Below are positions 16,193 to 24,374 of a DNA stretch of 64,000 nucleotides, one piece after another (within the stretch, counting starts at the first letter, position 1; each line of letters opens with the position of its first letter). Below the pieces are notes generated by a model. It was given only the letters and a program-made list of their open reading frames with translations, did no database searches and had not been told where the DNA came from. This stretch comes from Flaviramulus basaltis. Lineage in GTDB: Bacteria; Bacteroidota; Bacteroidia; Flavobacteriales; Flavobacteriaceae. Position numbers and translations under genes: made by a program. Location of the stretch: positions 1 to 64,000 of the forward strand of contig NZ_FPKV01000002.1 in the NCBI RefSeq assembly GCF_900114265.1, written 5' to 3'.

Positions 16193-16311
16193 TTAAAAAC
16201 CAATGAGTTAGGTTTGTTTTAGATAGGTAAAAGATAAATTTAATAAAAGAAAAGGATTCATCTTATGAGTAAAATATTTTGATTTATAGAGAAAATTGAG
16301 AGACTATAATT

Positions 16312-16545
16312 TTAGCAGGTTTTAAAATTAGAATAGACAACTCTTAAATTAGATTTAATATCATCTTTATCTTCAGAAAGTATGTTTTCTTTAATTGAAT
16401 TTATATAATCGTTTATAATTGATAGTGGAATCTCAATATGCTGTGCGGTTTTTACATTCTTTTTGAATTCAATTTCTAAAGATTCATTTTTTTTATTAAA
16501 ATTTAAACTTTTTAAAATGGATGGATTTAAATGTAGGCGTATCAT
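16312..16545 (-). CDS. Hypothetical 77-residue protein
   Basis: I do not recognise this small protein. It starts MIRLHLNPSILKSLNF, is rich in Lys, Asn and Ile, and reads as strand-helix (LEIEFKKNV, then IPLSIINDYINSIKENIL). It has no signal peptide or membrane segment. It shares an upstream 29-bp box with the haloperoxidase gene 280 bp downstream on the same strand. That shared box is the only hint of function. Coding status is moderately likely. Confidence 0.5.
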   Translation of the reverse strand: MIRLHLNPSILKSLNFNKKNESLEIEFKKNVKTAQHIEIPLSIINDYINSIKENILSEDKDDIKSNLRVVYSNFKTC

Positions 16546-16595
16546 AACTTATTGGTTTTTAATATTATAAACCAAATGTAATACTTGTAAATTTT

Positions 16596-16624
16596 AAATA
16601 AAATAAGCAGTTATACGTATTTTT
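16596..16624. promoter_or_regulatory. 29-bp box, copy 2 (small-gene side)
   Basis: AAATAAAATA and TTATACGTATTTTT are identical to copy 1, with only the five bases between them differing. It lies 51 bp upstream of the 77-residue gene and about 20 bp beyond the GH2 stop codon. The left half-site of the inverted repeat is degenerate here (AATAAGC instead of AATACGT). Confidence 0.6.
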
Positions 16625-16644
16625 GATATTAAGTATATACCTAA

Positions 16645-18477
16645 TTAATCATCAATTTTAAGTTCTTTGTAAAATTTTTGTAGAGTATAGAATGCTTTTT
16701 TTCGGTTTCCTTCTTCAGAAATAAGACCTTTTCTGTTCCATCCTTCTTGTTGCGGAATTAACATACGACGAGGAGAACGAAAATCTACTAATATCCAAGG
16801 TGTTATCCCACTTAACTGCGGTATTTTAGCCAAAGTTGGTAAAGTTTCTTTATAAAGTAAATCTTGAAACTCTTCGCTCCACCTAGTTAAGTTATCTGCA
16901 TGATAACCTTGTTTTGCACCAGCTCCAAATTCTGAGATTATTATTGGTTTGTTATAATTAACATCCCATTTAATATTTTTAATATTGTCTACATCACCGC
17001 CATACCAGCCATAGTATTGATTAAAGCTTAAAATATCTACCACTTCGGCAAATTTATCTTCAACAATCATTGTGTTTTCATCGCCCACTTTACCATGATC
17101 TTCTAGAGCAGCACTAATTAAACGCGTATTATCTAAAGTACGTGTTGTTTTAGCCAGATTTGATAAAAAGTTAAAGCGAGGCTCTGATTGAGGAGTTTCA
17201 TTTGCCATAGACCAAATGATGACTGAAGCACGGTTTTTATCTCTACTAATTACTTCTGTAAGTTGTTGTTCTGCTTTTTTGTAGGTTTCTTGGTTTTTCC
17301 AATCAATAGTCCAATACACAGGAATTTCTTCCCAAACCATAATACCCCATTCATCAGCAAGACGCGCCATATTTTCGTTATGAGGATAATGTGCTAAACG
17401 CATAAAGTTACAACCTAAATCTTTAGCCCATGAAAGTAGTAATTTTGCATCTTCCATAGAATATGCTCGTCCGCCACGTATTGGATTTTCTTCATGAATG
17501 CTAATCCCTTTTAAAAATATTTTTTTGCCATTTAATAAAATATCTGAGCCTTGTGTTGTTATTTGGCGAAATCCTATTTTATCTGAAATATCATCATCAT
17601 TTAATGAAAGTATTACATCATATAGTTTAGGATTGATATCACTCCAATATTCTAATTTTTTTACTGAAAATTCCACTTTAGCAACGCCTGTATTATCAGT
17701 TTTAAAAATTTTAATCAATTTGAGCTCAGGAATACTAATAGATACTTCTTTATTAGCTTTTGCTTCTCCATTTAATTGAATATAACCTCTTAAAAGTTTG
17801 TTGTTATTTTTATCTAATTGAAGACTATAATCTTCAATAAATGTTTCATTTAATTCATATATGGTAACATCGCGAGTAATTCCTCCATAATTCCACCAAT
17901 CTGTATTTAATGTTGGAACTTCATCTGCAGCTCTTTTGTTATCAACTTTTACAATCACAAAATTATCTTTAGCATTAACTAAATGAGACATGTCAAAATT
18001 AAATGGTGTAAAACCGCCTTTATGGGTTCCTAATTTTTTGCCATTTACATAAACATCTGCACGATAATTTACAGCCCCAAAATGGATGTAATAACGTTTT
18101 GATGAATTGTAGTTTTTAATGTTAAATGATTTTTTATACCATAAAGAACCTTCATAGAAATAAAGATTTTCTTTTTGCGAATTCCAATCGCCAGGAACAT
18201 TTAATGTTGGAGCTGTATCAAAATCAAACTCAACTAAATCCATTTTGTTTTCTGGCTTTTTATTAGTAAAAAAAGCACCAGCACCTGGGTTTTCAGAACC
18301 ATCATGCGGTTCCCAACGGTAATTATAATATCCGGTTTCATACATGTCAACTATGTAATTCCATTGACCGTTTAGTGATAATCCTTCGCGTAAATAATTA
18401 TTATGTAATAGTTTTTCTTGTGAGTATATTAAAACATTTGATAACAAGAATAGGAGTAATAGTATTTTACTTTTCAT
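16645..18477 (-). CDS. Secreted glycoside hydrolase family 2
   Basis: A 610-residue beta-glycosidase of the GH2 beta-glucuronidase/galactosidase type. Residues 1-19 are a signal peptide (KILLLLFLLSNVLIYSQ). The order is a jelly-roll sugar-binding domain (about 30-210), an immunoglobulin-like domain (about 210-305) and a TIM barrel (about 306-605). The acid/base Glu427 lies in WSMANETP and the nucleophile Glu516 in IISEFGAGA. The RLAHYPHNE stretch (360-368) is a GH2 hallmark. The substrate is not fixed by sequence: beta-glucuronidase-like is the closest reading. A 6-3-6 inverted repeat 66 bp upstream may be its operator. It is not in a SusC/SusD locus. Confidence 0.92.
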   Translation of the reverse strand: MKSKILLLLFLLSNVLIYSQEKLLHNNYLREGLSLNGQWNYIVDMYETGYYNYRWEPHDGSENPGAGAFFTNKKPENKMDLVEFDFDTAPTLNVPGDWNSQKENLYFYEGSLWYKKSFNIKNYNSSKRYYIHFGAVNYRADVYVNGKKLGTHKGGFTPFNFDMSHLVNAKDNFVIVKVDNKRAADEVPTLNTDWWNYGGITRDVTIYELNETFIEDYSLQLDKNNNKLLRGYIQLNGEAKANKEVSISIPELKLIKIFKTDNTGVAKVEFSVKKLEYWSDINPKLYDVILSLNDDDISDKIGFRQITTQGSDILLNGKKIFLKGISIHEENPIRGGRAYSMEDAKLLLSWAKDLGCNFMRLAHYPHNENMARLADEWGIMVWEEIPVYWTIDWKNQETYKKAEQQLTEVISRDKNRASVIIWSMANETPQSEPRFNFLSNLAKTTRTLDNTRLISAALEDHGKVGDENTMIVEDKFAEVVDILSFNQYYGWYGGDVDNIKNIKWDVNYNKPIIISEFGAGAKQGYHADNLTRWSEEFQDLLYKETLPTLAKIPQLSGITPWILVDFRSPRRMLIPQQEGWNRKGLISEEGNRKKAFYTLQKFYKELKIDD

Positions 18478-18542
18478 ATAATTTTATACTTAGTTGTGTT
18501 GGGTTTTGGTAGTATAAAAGTAAAAATACTAATTTATAATTT

Positions 18543-18557
18543 ACTTGATTGTCAAGT
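18543..18557. promoter_or_regulatory. Inverted repeat upstream of GH2 gene
   Basis: ACTTGA-TTG-TCAAGT is a perfect 6-3-6 inverted repeat located 66-80 bp upstream of the GH2 start codon. There is no T-tract, so it resembles an operator more than a terminator for the photolyase gene that ends at 18574. Confidence 0.4.
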
Positions 18558-18573
18558 TATTGTAAAAATTGAA

Positions 18574-19878
18574 TTAATTTAAAGCGCCTTTGTAAATTTG
18601 TAAACAACGTTCTCTTGCAAATTTATGATCAACCATTTCAGAAGGGTAGGTGAGTTCTTGAAAATCTGGTACCCATTTTTTTATGTATTCTAGTTTTTTA
18701 TCAAATTTTTCAATTTGAGTTGTTGGGTTAAAAATACGGAAATACGGTGCTGCATCAACACCAGAACCAGCAACCCATTGCCAGTTTCCAATATTACTTG
18801 CCATATCGTAATCGTGTAATTTCTCGGCAAAATAGGCTTCTCCCCAACGCCAATCTATAAGTAAATGTTTGCATAAAAAACTACCTACTAACATGCGCAC
18901 TCGGTTATGCATAAACCCTGTTTGATTGAGTTGTCTCATTCCAGCATCAACTAAAGGATAACCTGTTTTTCCTTCGCACCATAATTTAAACTCTTCTTCA
19001 TTATTACGCCATTCTATTCTGTCGTATTTTGGTTTAAAAGATTTATTGACTGTGTGTGGAAAATGCCATAATATTTGCATAAAAAACTCTCTCCAAATTA
19101 ACTCTTGCCAGAATATTTCGTTTTTTTCTGCAATTGCTTTTTTAATCATTTTACGAATACTAACAGTCCCAAAACGTAAATGAGGCCCTAATCTGGACGT
19201 ACTATCTTTAGAAGGGAAATTTCTTGTCGCTTCGTAGGTTTGAATTACTGTTGCATTTACTGTATAGTCTGCTATAGTTTGTTTAGATTTTATAAATCCA
19301 ATAGCTTCTAAAGTAAGGTTTGGTAAACCAGTTTGTTTTAGAAGGTTTTTAAGCGAACTATCTAAATTAAAAATTTCTAGATTATGAGATTTGAATTTTT
19401 GTTTCCAAGTTTTCATGTAAGGGGTGTAAACTAAGTATGGAGTACCATCACTTTTTACAACGTCATTCTTTTCAAAAATAACTTGGTCTTTAAAACTATT
19501 AAAATCAATTTCATTTTTCTGCAAAAACAACTTTATTTCTTCATCTCTTTTTTTTGCGTAAGGTTCATAATCATGATTTGTATAAACAGTATTTATAGTA
19601 TAATCTTTTATTAATTGCTTGTAAACATGAATTGGTTTATCGTAAAACATAGCAATACTACTATTGTGTTCATCTTGAAGCGTTGAACGCATTTTTTGTA
19701 ATGTATTGAATATGAATGTGACTCTAGCATCATCTTTAGGTAAGTTTTCTAAAATTTCAGAGTCAAAAATAAAAATAGGCAATACAGGAAATTCACTATT
19801 TAGTGCTTGGTATAAAGCTATATTATCATCTAATCTTAAATCACGACGAAACCAGAATATGTTTATAGTTTCTTTCAT
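18574..19878 (-). CDS. Cryptochrome/photolyase family, DNA photolyase
   Basis: A 434-residue FAD flavoprotein that repairs UV-induced pyrimidine dimers with light. The N-terminal antenna domain starts INIFWFRRDLRLDDN (5-19). The FAD-binding domain carries LGPHLRFGTVSIR, WQELIWREFFMQ, LVDAGMRQLNQTGFMHNRVRM, and the strongly conserved HDYDMASNIGNWQWVAGSGVDAAPYFRIFNP block. This block and the length fit class I CPD photolyases; a 6-4 or DASH subtype cannot be excluded by eye. It is the last gene of a long stress operon, with its start directly abutting the SRPBCC gene. Confidence 0.95.
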   Translation of the reverse strand: MKETINIFWFRRDLRLDDNIALYQALNSEFPVLPIFIFDSEILENLPKDDARVTFIFNTLQKMRSTLQDEHNSSIAMFYDKPIHVYKQLIKDYTINTVYTNHDYEPYAKKRDEEIKLFLQKNEIDFNSFKDQVIFEKNDVVKSDGTPYLVYTPYMKTWKQKFKSHNLEIFNLDSSLKNLLKQTGLPNLTLEAIGFIKSKQTIADYTVNATVIQTYEATRNFPSKDSTSRLGPHLRFGTVSIRKMIKKAIAEKNEIFWQELIWREFFMQILWHFPHTVNKSFKPKYDRIEWRNNEEEFKLWCEGKTGYPLVDAGMRQLNQTGFMHNRVRMLVGSFLCKHLLIDWRWGEAYFAEKLHDYDMASNIGNWQWVAGSGVDAAPYFRIFNPTTQIEKFDKKLEYIKKWVPDFQELTYPSEMVDHKFARERCLQIYKGALN

Positions 19879-20340
19879 TTAATACTTGCCGAATAATTCT
19901 TCTAGTTTTTTTGTTCTGTAATTAAAAATTTCTTCAAGTTTAGGTTTAACTAAAATAGGATGCGCTAATTGCCCTAAAATCCCAAAAGGAACTTTGTAAT
20001 CAATAATATCTTCCATTTCTACACCTCCTTCAATTTTATTTATAAAATGCTTGTGATGCCATAAAGCATAAGGTCCAAAGCGTTGTTCATCAACAAAATA
20101 TTGTTTATCCTTAATATGTGTAATTTCTGTTACCCATTTTGTTTTTATACCCAAAACAGGTGTTACAATATATTGAATAATTTGTCCTGCAAACATAGGT
20201 CTGTCTGCTCCAGATAATATATGAAACCCCATGTAATCTGGTGTTATGGTTTTTAGGTTTTTTGGATCTGATAGAAAATCCCAAGCTTGTTCTATAGATA
20301 TTGGTAAATTTTGCTTTTTATGTAATCTGTAAATTTTCAT
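19879..20340 (-). CDS. SRPBCC family protein
   Basis: A 153-residue START-like (polyketide cyclase/CoQ-binding Coq10-like) protein. LPISIEQAWDFLSDPKNLKTITPDYMGF (13-40) is the standard N-terminal strand-helix of the fold, and the C-terminal helix ends in RTKKLEELFGKY. It presumably binds a small hydrophobic ligand; none is known. It overlaps the TspO stop by one base and abuts the photolyase start, so it belongs to the same operon. Close relatives also accompany photolyases in other flavobacteria, as I recall. Confidence 0.85.
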   Translation of the reverse strand: MKIYRLHKKQNLPISIEQAWDFLSDPKNLKTITPDYMGFHILSGADRPMFAGQIIQYIVTPVLGIKTKWVTEITHIKDKQYFVDEQRFGPYALWHHKHFINKIEGGVEMEDIIDYKVPFGILGQLAHPILVKPKLEEIFNYRTKKLEELFGKY

Positions 20341-20801
20341 TAATTATAAATTAAAATATAAGCATTTAGCGAAGTTGCAATACATAGCCATAAAAAATAA
20401 GGGAGTATTAAAATACTTTTAGTTTTCAATGTATTTTTAAATAAAAATATGAAGGTCGCTACTATAATTGTTAAAATTAAAATAACTAATAATCCTAAAC
20501 CTATTAAATGCTGATTGAAAAACACATAATTCCAAATCACATTAAATACAAACTGAATACTAAATAAGGTTAAAATTTTTTTACTTGGTGTGACTTTGTA
20601 TAAATAGGCCATATAAACTGAAAAACAAATCATTATACTTGTCCAAGCGACTCCAAAAACCCAACCAGCAGGCGTCCAAGGTGCTTTGTTTAAATTCTGA
20701 TACCAATCTGTTTTAGGGCCATCATTCATTAACCAAGTACCAATAGCTAAAGCAACAAAGTTTATAACAAGAAATATACTGATGTATTTAAACAGTTTCA
20801 T
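20340..20801 (-). CDS. tspO: TspO/MBR family membrane protein
   Basis: A 153-residue protein with five hydrophobic segments, the fold of bacterial TspO. The hallmark WYQNLNKAPWTPAGWVFGVAW (33-53) and IQFVFNVIWNYVFFN (83-97) are present. TspO proteins bind porphyrins, and in some bacteria act in light and oxidative stress responses. That matches its place in an operon with photolyase, glutathione peroxidase and GTP cyclohydrolase. Its start overlaps the stop of the Lacal_2735-like microprotein (ATGA). Confidence 0.93.
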   Translation of the reverse strand: MKLFKYISIFLVINFVALAIGTWLMNDGPKTDWYQNLNKAPWTPAGWVFGVAWTSIMICFSVYMAYLYKVTPSKKILTLFSIQFVFNVIWNYVFFNQHLIGLGLLVILILTIIVATFIFLFKNTLKTKSILILPYFLWLCIATSLNAYILIYN

Positions 20802-20965
20802 GCTTTTAGTTCTTCAATTTGTTTAGCAATAGCTTCAGCTTCAGCATATTTTTTATCGCTTTCTGATCTATTAATGCTAGATAGTTCATGCCATTCTTTC
20901 ATAAGTGATTTGAATTTATCTTGAAGTTTTTCAACTTCAGATTTCTTTTTAAATAATCCGAACAT
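20798..20965 (-). CDS. Lacal_2735-family microprotein
   Basis: A 55-residue protein, MFGLFKKKSEVEKLQDKF at the start and KQIEELKA at the end. It is almost entirely charged helix, with a KKYAEAEAIAKQIEELK pattern, and is recognisable as the flavobacterial Lacal_2735 family (DUF6435-like). The MFGLFKKKSE start is typical. Its TGA overlaps the tspO ATG, and its start lies 5 bp beyond the glutathione peroxidase stop, so it is firmly inside the operon. Function is unknown; a coiled-coil regulator or chaperone is possible. Confidence 0.85.
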   Translation of the reverse strand: MFGLFKKKSEVEKLQDKFKSLMKEWHELSSINRSESDKKYAEAEAIAKQIEELKA

Positions 20966-20970
20966 CAGTT

Positions 20971-21513
20971 TTACTTTAAGTGTTTTGTTATTTTTGAATT
21001 TAATGGATTTGTAGCAGATAAATAATAATCTACAAGTTTGCCTTGGTCATTAACTAAGTATTTTTGAAAATTCCACTTTACTGAAGAATCTATTTTTCCA
21101 TTATTAACCTTTTGAGTTAACCAAGTGTATAATGGGTGTTGGTTTTTGCCTTTAACATCAATTTTTTCAGTAATTAAAAAAGTTACACCGTAATTTACTT
21201 CGCAAAAAGATTCGATAGCTTTTGCATCACCAGGTTCTTGACCGCCAAATTGATTACATGGTAAACCTATAATTTGAAGTTTGTCTTTATATGTTTCATG
21301 TAACTCTTGCAATTCTTTGTATTGTGATGTAAAACCACATTTTGAAGCTACGTTTACAAATAGTAAATGTTTGCCTTTAAAATCTGCTAGATTTATTGGT
21401 TTCCCGTTTAAAGCATTAATGGAAATATCATAAATTGATTCTATATTCATTGCCTGTTGTTGATTACTGTTTAAAGAAAAGAGTGTTGCTAGAAAAGCTA
21501 TAAATGGGTTCAT
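20971..21513 (-). CDS. Glutathione peroxidase family (Cys type)
   Basis: A 180-residue thiol peroxidase. The peroxidatic cysteine is Cys59 (NVASKCGFTSQY), with the GLPCNQFGGQEPG motif (83-95) giving Gln92, and SSVKWNFQKYLV supplying the Trp-Asn pair. It is a Cys, not a selenocysteine, enzyme, and such bacterial forms usually take electrons from thioredoxin. A hydrophobic N-terminus (about 1-14) may be a weak signal or anchor, with Met22 an alternative start. It reduces hydroperoxides, including lipid ones. It lies 2 bp from the SDR gene. Confidence 0.93.
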   Translation of the reverse strand: MNPFIAFLATLFSLNSNQQQAMNIESIYDISINALNGKPINLADFKGKHLLFVNVASKCGFTSQYKELQELHETYKDKLQIIGLPCNQFGGQEPGDAKAIESFCEVNYGVTFLITEKIDVKGKNQHPLYTWLTQKVNNGKIDSSVKWNFQKYLVNDQGKLVDYYLSATNPLNSKITKHLK

Positions 21514-21515
21514 AT

Positions 21516-22199
21516 TTAAATTTTAAAACTTACTATACCACAATCCATCTCGAATATTTGACCAGACAAAGAAGCCGTTTTCTCAGAAATTAAAAACTCT
21601 GCCATATCTGCAACTTCATCAGGATTTAAAAACTTTTTTAGAGGATGACGTTCCGTGATATTTTCAATCATTTTGTCATTACGTAAAAGTTTAGATGCTA
21701 ATTGTGTGTTTGTAACTGTTGGAGCAATAGCATTAATACGAATAGTTGGAGCTAATTCTGCTCCTAACGATTTTACTAAACCTTCAACACCAGCTTTTGA
21801 TGTTGCTATACTCGCATGAAAAGGCATGCCTAATTTAGCAGCTACAGTACTAAATAGAACAATAGCAGGATTGTTACCTTTTTTAAGAATTGGTAAATAT
21901 TTTTGAATAGATTTTACAGCCCCAATAACATTGATTTCAAAGTCGTTTTTAAAATCGTCTATGGTAAGTCTAGAAATAGGCTTTAAATTAATACTACCTG
22001 GGCAGTAAATTAATCCGTCTGCAGATTCAATTTCAGGTAAATCCTCTTTGGTAATATCACAAGAATAATGAATTAAATTAGCATGAGTTTCTTCAGGTGA
22101 AGTTCTGCTTATATTTATTACTTTGGAGTGATTGAGGAGCTTTTTTATTATGGCATTTCCAATGCCCTTACTTCCACCTATAACAATAATTGTTTTCAT
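21516..22199 (-). CDS. SDR family NAD(P)-dependent oxidoreductase
   Basis: A 227-residue short-chain dehydrogenase with a Rossmann fold. The cofactor motif is GGSKGIGNAI (8-17). The usual YxxxK is replaced: ATVAAKLGMPFHASIATSKAGVEGL has Ser-Ile-Ala-Thr-Ser-Lys in its place, so the catalytic Tyr appears to be missing while the Lys remains. The remainder (IRINAIAPTVTNTQLASKLL, LSGQIFEMDCG) is standard. Substrate unknown. It sits in the middle of the stress operon between a 71-residue helical protein and glutathione peroxidase. Confidence 0.9.
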   Translation of the reverse strand: MKTIIVIGGSKGIGNAIIKKLLNHSKVINISRTSPEETHANLIHYSCDITKEDLPEIESADGLIYCPGSINLKPISRLTIDDFKNDFEINVIGAVKSIQKYLPILKKGNNPAIVLFSTVAAKLGMPFHASIATSKAGVEGLVKSLGAELAPTIRINAIAPTVTNTQLASKLLRNDKMIENITERHPLKKFLNPDEVADMAEFLISEKTASLSGQIFEMDCGIVSFKI

Positions 22200-22222
22200 A
22201 TGGTTTCAGGGCATTTTTAAAT

Positions 22223-22438
22223 TTATGGCCTGCCCTTTAGCCTTTTTTCAATTTTCTGTTTTATTGCAGTTAAGCGCTTCATAAGATCCATTATTTTAGG
22301 ATCTTTTTCCTCTTTATAAATAGAATTTAAACTTAATATTAGGTCTTTAACCTCTCTAGACGACTCGATGCGTTCACTTGTTGTTTTAAAAGTGTGTTTG
22401 CGTTGTTCGAATTCTAGAGCTTTATCAATAATCTCCAT
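22223..22438 (-). CDS. Small helical protein, paralogue A
   Basis: A 71-residue charged, all-helical protein (MEIIDKALEFEQRKHTF at the start, RLTAIKQKIEKRLKG at the end). It is clearly paralogous to the 74-residue protein at 22606-22830: both share the order I(D/E)(K/R)ALEFE, S(E/D)R, SRE(V/A)K.LIL, and KIMD.MKRLTAIK.K(I/V)EKRLKG. No known motif. The 167-bp gap upstream contains no gene and an ATTGAACAA sequence, a weak relative of the regulon half-site. Function unknown. Confidence 0.7.
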   Translation of the reverse strand: MEIIDKALEFEQRKHTFKTTSERIESSREVKDLILSLNSIYKEEKDPKIMDLMKRLTAIKQKIEKRLKGRP

Positions 22439-22605
22439 AATTTTTTAATCTTTAATCTAATTTTTATTAGGTGCGGATAATGATGTATTTCCACAATTTC
22501 ACAATATAGTAAAATCTATGATATATACGATTTTTATGGGGATAATTTATGTAAAATTTAATATTTTAATTCATTGAACAATATAATTTCAAGTTTCTTT
22601 AAAAT

Positions 22606-22830
22606 TTAAGCGGTTAAAGGTGCTCCTTTTAATCGTTTTTCAACTTTTCTTTTTATTGCAGTTAAACGCTTCATGATGTCCATAATTTTTTCATCTTTTT
22701 TACGCTTATATACTTGATTTAAATCTAGTATTAATTGTTTAGCTTCTCGGGAAATTTTAACACGGTCGCTAGTAGATAAAGACCGCATTTTTGTTTTTTC
22801 AAATTCTAAGGCTCTTTCTATTAAATCCAT
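22606..22830 (-). CDS. Small helical protein, paralogue B
   Basis: A 74-residue charged helical protein, the tandem paralogue of the 71-residue protein downstream. The most conserved part is the C-terminal KIMDIMKRLTAIKRKVEKRL helix. It follows folE by 4 bp and so is part of the same transcript. The two copies together suggest a coiled-coil pair or heterodimer. No enzymatic residues are seen. Confidence 0.7.
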   Translation of the reverse strand: MDLIERALEFEKTKMRSLSTSDRVKISREAKQLILDLNQVYKRKKDEKIMDIMKRLTAIKRKVEKRLKGAPLTA

Positions 22831-22834
22831 AATT

Positions 22835-23530
22835 TTAATTGTTTAAATAATTTTGTAATTCTCTTATTTTTTCTGGTGTATTAAATTGTCCACCATAATA
22901 TGATGTTACTGTAGCAGAAGTATCATCTTTAATACCTCTAGAAGATACACATAAATGTTTTGCATCTATGATAATAGCAACATCATCAGTTTCTAAAATA
23001 TTTTTTAACTCATTGGCGATTTGATTGGTTAATCGTTCTTGAACTTGCGGGCGTTTTGCATAATACTGTACAATACGATTTAGTTTAGATAAACCAATTA
23101 CCTTACCAGATGAGATATATGCTACATGTGCTTTGCCAATAATAGGCACAAAATGATGCTCGCAGTTTGAATAAAATGTTATGTTTTTTTCTACCAACAT
23201 TTGATTGTATTGGTATTTATTATCAAACAATGCAATTTTTGGTTTGTTTTGAGGATTTAATCCAGAAAATATTTCATCTATATACATTTTGGCAACGCGT
23301 TGTGGTGTTCCTTTTAAAGAATCGTCTGTTAAATCTAACCCCATAACGTCCATAATCTCTTCAAATAAAATGGCAATACGCTCTTTTTTTTCGGTATCAT
23401 TTAATTTGAAAGCGTCTTTTTTCATGGGAGTTTCTAAACCTGTAAATAGATGGTCGTCTCCAATATCATCAATAGAAAATCCATTTAATTTATGATTGTT
23501 TTTGTTGCTTTTTAAAGTCTCTATACTCAT
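22835..23530 (-). CDS. folE: GTP cyclohydrolase I
   Basis: An enzyme converting GTP to 7,8-dihydroneopterin triphosphate, the entry to folate and pterin synthesis. Starting at the ATG at 23530 gives 231 residues (MSIETLKSNKNN). An upstream ATG at 23578 would add 16 basic residues. The zinc-site Cys and His lie in CEHHFVPIIGKAHVAYI and HLCVSSRGIKDD. YYAKRPQVQERLTNQIA is also typical. The N-terminal extension of about 65 residues before the core is long. In this operon it may supply the folate antenna of the photolyase; that link is an inference. Confidence 0.95.
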   Translation of the reverse strand: MSIETLKSNKNNHKLNGFSIDDIGDDHLFTGLETPMKKDAFKLNDTEKKERIAILFEEIMDVMGLDLTDDSLKGTPQRVAKMYIDEIFSGLNPQNKPKIALFDNKYQYNQMLVEKNITFYSNCEHHFVPIIGKAHVAYISSGKVIGLSKLNRIVQYYAKRPQVQERLTNQIANELKNILETDDVAIIIDAKHLCVSSRGIKDDTSATVTSYYGGQFNTPEKIRELQNYLNN

Positions 23531-23584
23531 GTTTGTCTTTTTAGTGTGCTGTCTTAAAGAAAATTTTTCTTTAACCAAAGCACG

Positions 23585-23857
23585 TTAACGTTTAGATATT
23601 GTATTATGGGTAATTTGTTTTTGTCTAGAACATTTAAAACGGCCCTTTTCAAAAGCTCTAAGTTTTTCATGTTTTGTTTTTCTTCCTTGAACTCGTTTGC
23701 GCCACATTTTAAAACTACTAGGTTTCATTTCAGTTCGCATCAGTTCAATTACTTCTTGTTCTTTTAATCCAAATTGAAAATTAATAGCTTCAAAAGTTGT
23801 TCGGTCTTCCCAAGCCATTTCTATTATTCTATCAATATCTACAATTGTTAAATTCAT
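23585..23857 (-). CDS. TIGR03643 family protein
   Basis: A 90-residue protein recognised by DRIIEMAWEDRTTFEAINFQFGLKEQEVIELMR (8-40) and MKPSSFKMWRKRVQGRKTKHEKLR (43-66). The first part has a helix-turn-helix look (sequence-specific DNA binding is possible). The last 20 residues, RFKCSRQKQI, are basic. The family is of unknown function and is often found next to photolyase/cryptochrome genes, as here. Its start overlaps the stop of the upstream gene by 4 bp and its stop lies 6 bp before the longer folE start. Confidence 0.85.
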   Translation of the reverse strand: MNLTIVDIDRIIEMAWEDRTTFEAINFQFGLKEQEVIELMRTEMKPSSFKMWRKRVQGRKTKHEKLRAFEKGRFKCSRQKQITHNTISKR

Positions 23858-24282
23858 ATACGTTGAAAATTATATTGCAAGTCGTATTTTATTTTCTGAT
23901 CTAACATTTTGCTTAAAAAAGATTTGTTTTCTTTAAATGTTTTATTGTTTTTAAAACGAATAAAGCGTCCTTGTGCATGAATACTTGCTCCATTTATTTT
24001 GTATAAAACTAAATGGTAATATGGAATAGCCCAAGTAAAGTTTTTTAAACCTTTATTAATATAAATAAGAATACCGCCAGGACGTAATTCTATATTTGCA
24101 TAATTGATGTCTGAAACTACATTTAAGTATGATTTTAGGTTAGGACTAACCTCTTCTATAATCATTCTTTTAGAACCAATACCTTTCATTTTAAAAGATT
24201 CAAAAAGGGTAAAAGATCTACCTACTAAATCTTCTATGATTACCTTATTTTCTTTGTTAGTATTTGTTGAATCTAAAATCAT
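23854..24282 (-). CDS. Unknown protein heading the stress operon
   Basis: A 142-residue soluble protein that I do not recognise. It reads as alternating strands with a short motif ELRPGGILIYINKGLKNFTWAIPYYHLVLYK (about 66-96) and GASIHAQGRFIRFKNNKTF after it, resembling a small beta-barrel or PH-like fold. It is the first gene of the long stress operon, directly behind a promoter with the composite box at 24299-24343, and overlaps the TIGR03643 start by 4 bp. Position suggests it belongs functionally to the regulon; the sequence alone says nothing about mechanism. Confidence 0.7.
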   Translation of the reverse strand: MILDSTNTNKENKVIIEDLVGRSFTLFESFKMKGIGSKRMIIEEVSPNLKSYLNVVSDINYANIELRPGGILIYINKGLKNFTWAIPYYHLVLYKINGASIHAQGRFIRFKNNKTFKENKSFLSKMLDQKIKYDLQYNFQRI

Positions 24283-24298
24283 AATTTATTGATTATAT

Positions 24299-24343
24299 CA
24301 AATATATAAATGTTTAAAATATTTATATATAAGTTAAACAAAA
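24299..24343 (-). promoter_or_regulatory. Composite regulon box and promoter, copy 1
   Basis: On the minus strand: TTTTGTTTAACTTAT, 11 bases, TTAAACATTT, one base, and the -7 element TATATTTG (24306-24299). No -33 TTTG lies at the normal 19-23 bp spacing. The two half-sites, TTGTTTAAC and ATTTTAAAC, are 21 bp apart. The same arrangement precedes the TetR operon (28461-28506). It lies 17 bp upstream of the operon's first start codon. Confidence 0.65.
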
Positions 24344-24374
24344 CTATTTTCTATACAGTAATAACTTTTGCTTA

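Noticed and set aside
22573-22581. ATTGAACAA as a third copy of the stress regulon box
   Set aside because: Only one half-site is similar; the second half and the -7 element do not follow at the right spacing.
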